This document shows positions 23,431-25,969 of a DNA stretch of 25,969 nt, one piece after another. The DNA comes from Candidatus Sediminicultor secundus. GTDB taxonomy: Bacteria; Atribacterota; JS1; SB-45; 34-128. Made by a program: the position numbers and the translations under genes. Numbering within the stretch: position 1 is the stretch's first letter; every line of letters starts with the position of its first letter. Where the stretch lies: contig NCRO01000079.1 in the NCBI GenBank assembly GCA_002849045.2, positions 1-25,969 on the forward strand, given 5' to 3'. Under the pieces are notes generated by a model. That model worked only from the letters and a program-made list of their open reading frames with translations. It made no database searches and was not told the DNA's origin.

Positions 23431-24819
23431 CTATTTCAGGAAAGTCTTTCCACCCAATGCTCCTTCACCGTAAGCTGGCATATTACCAGAATGGGGAATA
23501 CCATCCCCGCTATCTTCATACCACGGAGTCTCTGGTTGTGTGTCTTTTGATCTTGCATAATTAAATGCTTCGACCATAGATATTTTTCCATCGCCATTTG
23601 TATCTGCATTAACATTTGTACCTTGCGAATCCGCTTCATTGATTGCTGATGTGAAATGGTAGGAGAATTCATCATAATTGTAAGATGGAGGCATGGCCCA
23701 GGAAAATTCGTATTCCCCTGCGGCTGATATGATTATTCTGTTGCTTCCTCCCTGCGCCATATCAGCGATAAGACCCCCGCTAAAACACTGTTCCATAACG
23801 ATAACCATTCTATCATATTCCAGATTTGCGAGCAGAGTATGAAAGGAATCATCAAAAATCGAACCTCCCCAACTAGTCAATACCTCATCCCAGGAAACTT
23901 GATCTGTTTTGTCACCATCGCCATTGAGATCTAGATTACAATCTTGTTCAAGTATGATATCTGCTGCGGGTTCATCTCCATTTGCATCAATTTGGCCACC
24001 AAGATCATAATATGTCTCTCCCCCTATCTCGTAGCCTGTTTTGTAGAAACCTCCACCGTGATTAGTCGTAAATATAAATACAAAGTCTTTTTTAGTTAAA
24101 TTCTCCCTTAATAGATTTAAAACTTTTTCGAGATTGGTTTGCGTTGCTGAATAATGTACTGGTATTTGCCCATCCAGTCCATTCCCATCTGCGTAGAGAA
24201 CAACTATATTTTCCTTTTTATACCCATATTTATTTACGAGGGTGCTATACATGAATTTTAAGTCGTTCCAATATCGAATGTGATTATTTGCCTGGTTAGC
24301 ACCTCCACTAAAAAGAATAGCATAATGATGAGGTAGTAATAGGGACTCTAGATAAGGGAGTATTTTGAATGATTCAACCCAAACATAGTATGGTTCTAAC
24401 CTTTCTATTATCTCGTATAAGATTACTTCTATTCCGACATTCTCGCTTCTGTAGTTTTTAAGATGCTCAAGAGGAGTAATAATACCTGTGATCCTCAATC
24501 TTTGGCCTCCATATTCCTTTGGGTCGATCTCTTCAGCCTTCTTGCCGACCATAATAATGTATTGATCCTTAGGCATGGGCATATTCACAATAACGATATC
24601 GAGATCAGTAACTAACATTGGGAGTGGGTCACGGACAAAAATTCCTTCTACAGTGACGGTTTTGCCAACATACCTACTCCATTCAGGACCTTTTAAATGT
24701 TCAATGGTTTCAACCTCCTCCGATGTTCTTGGCTCTTGTAGGCAACTAATGGTGATTACCGTAAGAAAAACGATGCCCAATATAACCATAATAAGAAAAG
24801 ATTTAAATAGCAATTTCAT
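23431..24819 (-). CDS. Lipoprotein with OB-like domain and caspase/legumain-like (C13) peptidase domain carrying EF-hand loops
   Basis: A 462-residue predicted lipoprotein. The signal peptide ends in ITISC with lipidated C26. Residues about 40-140 look like an OB-fold (GKTVTVEGIF, GQRLRITGIITP). The peptidase domain (about 163-380) has YAILFSGGANQ, the His motif TTNHGGG (H254) and the Cys motif VMEQCFSGG (C345), the dyad layout of clan CD proteases of legumain type. Calcium-type loops are inserted: DLNGDGDKTD near 297-306 and a canonical EF-hand from D406 to E417 (DTNGDGKISMVE). AAGGAGG precedes the ATG. A secreted, surface-bound, possibly calcium-dependent protease is inferred; substrate unknown. 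It is intact, unlike its neighbours. Confidence 0.82.
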   Translation of the reverse strand: MKLLFKSFLIMVILGIVFLTVITISCLQEPRTSEEVETIEHLKGPEWSRYVGKTVTVEGIFVRDPLPMLVTDLDIVIVNMPMPKDQYIIMVGKKAEEIDPKEYGGQRLRITGIITPLEHLKNYRSENVGIEVILYEIIERLEPYYVWVESFKILPYLESLLLPHHYAILFSGGANQANNHIRYWNDLKFMYSTLVNKYGYKKENIVVLYADGNGLDGQIPVHYSATQTNLEKVLNLLRENLTKKDFVFIFTTNHGGGFYKTGYEIGGETYYDLGGQIDANGDEPAADIILEQDCNLDLNGDGDKTDQVSWDEVLTSWGGSIFDDSFHTLLANLEYDRMVIVMEQCFSGGLIADMAQGGSNRIIISAAGEYEFSWAMPPSYNYDEFSYHFTSAINEADSQGTNVNADTNGDGKISMVEAFNYARSKDTQPETPWYEDSGDGIPHSGNMPAYGEGALGGKTFLK

Positions 24820-25021
24820 TATCTATGTCCTCCTTTATATTGAAAAATAAAAAATTATATGACATTGTTTAATTTCTCATATCTACATATTATCATCTCC
24901 TTTATATTCACCAAATGACAGTTACCAAAAAAATTCTTAACTTATTTAAATGGAAACTAGTGAATAAGTAATTATTTAATTTTTAAAGGCCAAGTTAGCT
25001 CCTTAAAAGCTTAAAAGTATC
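24820..25021. other. AT-rich upstream region of the protease gene
   Basis: No gene seen. On the minus strand AATATAAAGGAG occurs twice, once as the real ribosome site of the protease gene and once about 65 bases upstream, before an ATG that is followed at once by TAG. This may be a small local duplication. Confidence 0.35.
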
Positions 25022-25409
25022 ATTCCTAAAAGACTCTCTTAAAAGATGATTCAACAGGTCTAGGGAAATAGTAGCATAAGTCCTATTCAATCACTTGGGC
25101 AAGGATGAGACAGTACATTGTAATCTTTTCTTCTTTATCAGGATTAATCTTAAAATAGGATGGTGCAAATATTAGGATAATGGAATGATTTTTTATGGAG
25201 CATCAACTAAAATATGGTTAATGTAAAAGTAGAAATATTGAAGGGGGACTAATCTTATTATGATCTTTGATCATAAATTTTGGGGACATTTTTATATAAT
25301 GATTGTTTAGAATAATCTAATTAATATTTAATTAGTTATAAAAATTAAACTTGTATATAGTGGAGTATCCTCCTAAATAAATAAATTATCTTTATTGTTT
25401 ATATACTAA

Positions 25410-25437
25410 ATTATACATAAAATTAGAATTTTGTCAA
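25410..25437 (-). promoter_or_regulatory. Consensus sigma-70 promoter after the zinc-finger gene (copy 2)
   Basis: TTGACA (25432-25437), a 16-base spacer and TATAAT (25410-25415) on the minus strand. The boxes and spacer are the same as in copy 1. Confidence 0.65.
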
Positions 25438-25455
25438 TATTTTATCGTTCCAAAG

Positions 25456-25950
25456 TTATTGTCTCTGTGCCCAAACTCTCTTGGCACAACGCTTTGAACA
25501 AAATACATGGTCTGCTCTTGCCGGAATAAAAATTTTAGAGCAGTCCTTGGCTATACATCTTCTTATGGGAATATCTTTAATCCAAGTCCAGTAGATCCAA
25601 TAAAAGGCCAAAGTCCTACCCGGAGGTATGCATATATGTAAAGAGGGATAAAAGTGGGGGTTACCCTCTTGGGGGTAACTCTCTGTTTTTATCTTCCTAT
25701 CTTTTAATATAATCTCCTCTAGAATCTTTATATCCTTTTTATTCGGTCTTTGACCGGAAATAGCCCTATCGGTCATCTCTCTAAAGACAGCCAGATAGGA
25801 CTCAGAGTCCCTTTTGATACCTTCTAACTCCTCTGCAGAAAATATCCCGGAAGGCAAAAGTTTAAAACTTTGGGAGGGAATCCCTTCATTATATAACTTT
25901 ACCCCGTATTCCTTGGGGAAGTTCTTGGGAAGCTTACAGCTCCCGGAAAG
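25456..25950 (-). CDS. Protein with C-terminal CX4C-X13-CX3C zinc finger, element copy 2, N-terminus missing
   Basis: 165 residues of the paralogue of the 20282 protein, beginning at LSGSCKLPKNFPKEYG (matching LSERCRVPKDFPEEYG) and keeping the RCIAKDC and FCSKRCAKR zinc ligands. It ends AQRQ and TAA, two residues earlier than copy 1, where the matching codon is TTA. About 30 N-terminal residues are absent because the contig ends. The apparent start MYKRQ, from a GTG at 25963-25965, is translated adapter and not biological. Confidence 0.8.
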   Translation of the reverse strand, partial: LSGSCKLPKNFPKEYGVKLYNEGIPSQSFKLLPSGIFSAEELEGIKRDSESYLAVFREMTDRAISGQRPNKKDIKILEEIILKDRKIKTESYPQEGNPHFYPSLHICIPPGRTLAFYWIYWTWIKDIPIRRCIAKDCSKIFIPARADHVFCSKRCAKRVWAQRQ

Positions 25951-25969
25951 CTGTCTCTTATACACATCT
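25951..25969. other. Nextera transposase mosaic-end adapter (artefact)
   Basis: The final 19 bases, CTGTCTCTTATACACATCT, are exactly the Tn5 mosaic-end sequence used in Nextera libraries. They are untrimmed adapter, not genome. Confidence 0.97.

Larger units (their letters stand above)
25022..25950 (-). repeat. Copy 2 of the duplicated element, cut by the contig end
   Basis: It aligns in the same orientation with 19878-20790, including the promoter, the GGAGTATCCTCC block and the degraded downstream frame. Small indels separate the copies, and the decayed frame is more damaged here. Sequence left of about 25040 is hard to align. Confidence 0.75.

Noticed and set aside
23436..23675. 79-codon minus-strand frame rich in Met and Gln
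   Set aside because: It is an alternative frame inside the C-terminus of the lipoprotein protease and the composition is frame-shifted EF-hand sequence.
24878..24905. A ribosome-site-like AAAGGAG with ATG upstream of the protease gene
   Set aside because: The ATG is followed at once by TAG, so no peptide is encoded.

Overview
The window is a low-GC bacterial contig end. The gene set points to an anaerobe: a Na+-pumping acyl-CoA decarboxylase cluster, a DUF5693-csaB pair, ftsEX with an EnvC-like partner, and an AroH-type chorismate mutase beside a Thermotoga-type DAHP synthase. This suits Atribacterota or a Bacillota-like lineage, but that is inference and no rRNA is present to settle it.

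Region 1 (1-3225, + strand) holds the end of a biotin-dependent carboxyltransferase gene broken by a +1 frameshift, then the gamma, biotin-carrier and beta subunits of the Na+ pump, closed by a strong terminator. Region 2 (3284-11761, +) is an envelope block: DUF5693 protein, csaB, ftsE, ftsX, an EnvC-like M23 protein with lost catalytic residues, a CtpA/S41 protease and a divergent polysaccharide deacetylase. Region 3 (12260-15614, +) is translation related: gltX, tRNA-Gln(CTG), tRNA-Glu(CTC), greA and a Sua5/YwlC gene. Region 4 (15723-19884, +) is the aromatic amino acid operon aroH-aroF-aroA-aroE-aroC'. It is preceded by an extended -10 promoter, a 30-codon Phe/Tyr-rich leader peptide and a set of mutually exclusive hairpins ending in a terminator. 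This unannotated attenuator is the best find in the window.

aroC stops matching its family after codon 38, and from there every identifiable gene is on the minus strand. Region 5 (about 19858-25969) looks like a decayed accessory island or a chimeric join. It has two copies of a roughly 1 kb element encoding a protein with a C-terminal CX4C...CX3C zinc finger, each copy with a consensus promoter just after the stop codon. Between them is a small minus-strand cassette: a promoter, a zinc-ribbon gene with an in-frame amber codon, an intact 109-residue membrane protein, a GC-rich T-shaped palindrome, a small membrane protein gene with an in-frame ochre codon, and an integrase N-terminus with an in-frame ochre codon. 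A lipoprotein caspase/legumain-like protease with EF-hand loops lies between that cassette and the second element copy.

The last 19 bases are a Nextera transposase adapter, so the contig ends artificially inside the second element copy. Many intergenic gaps carry dispersed short-word repeats (TAACGACTA, TTCACTA, CGCGATAC, TTTTCG), often as facing inverted copies.
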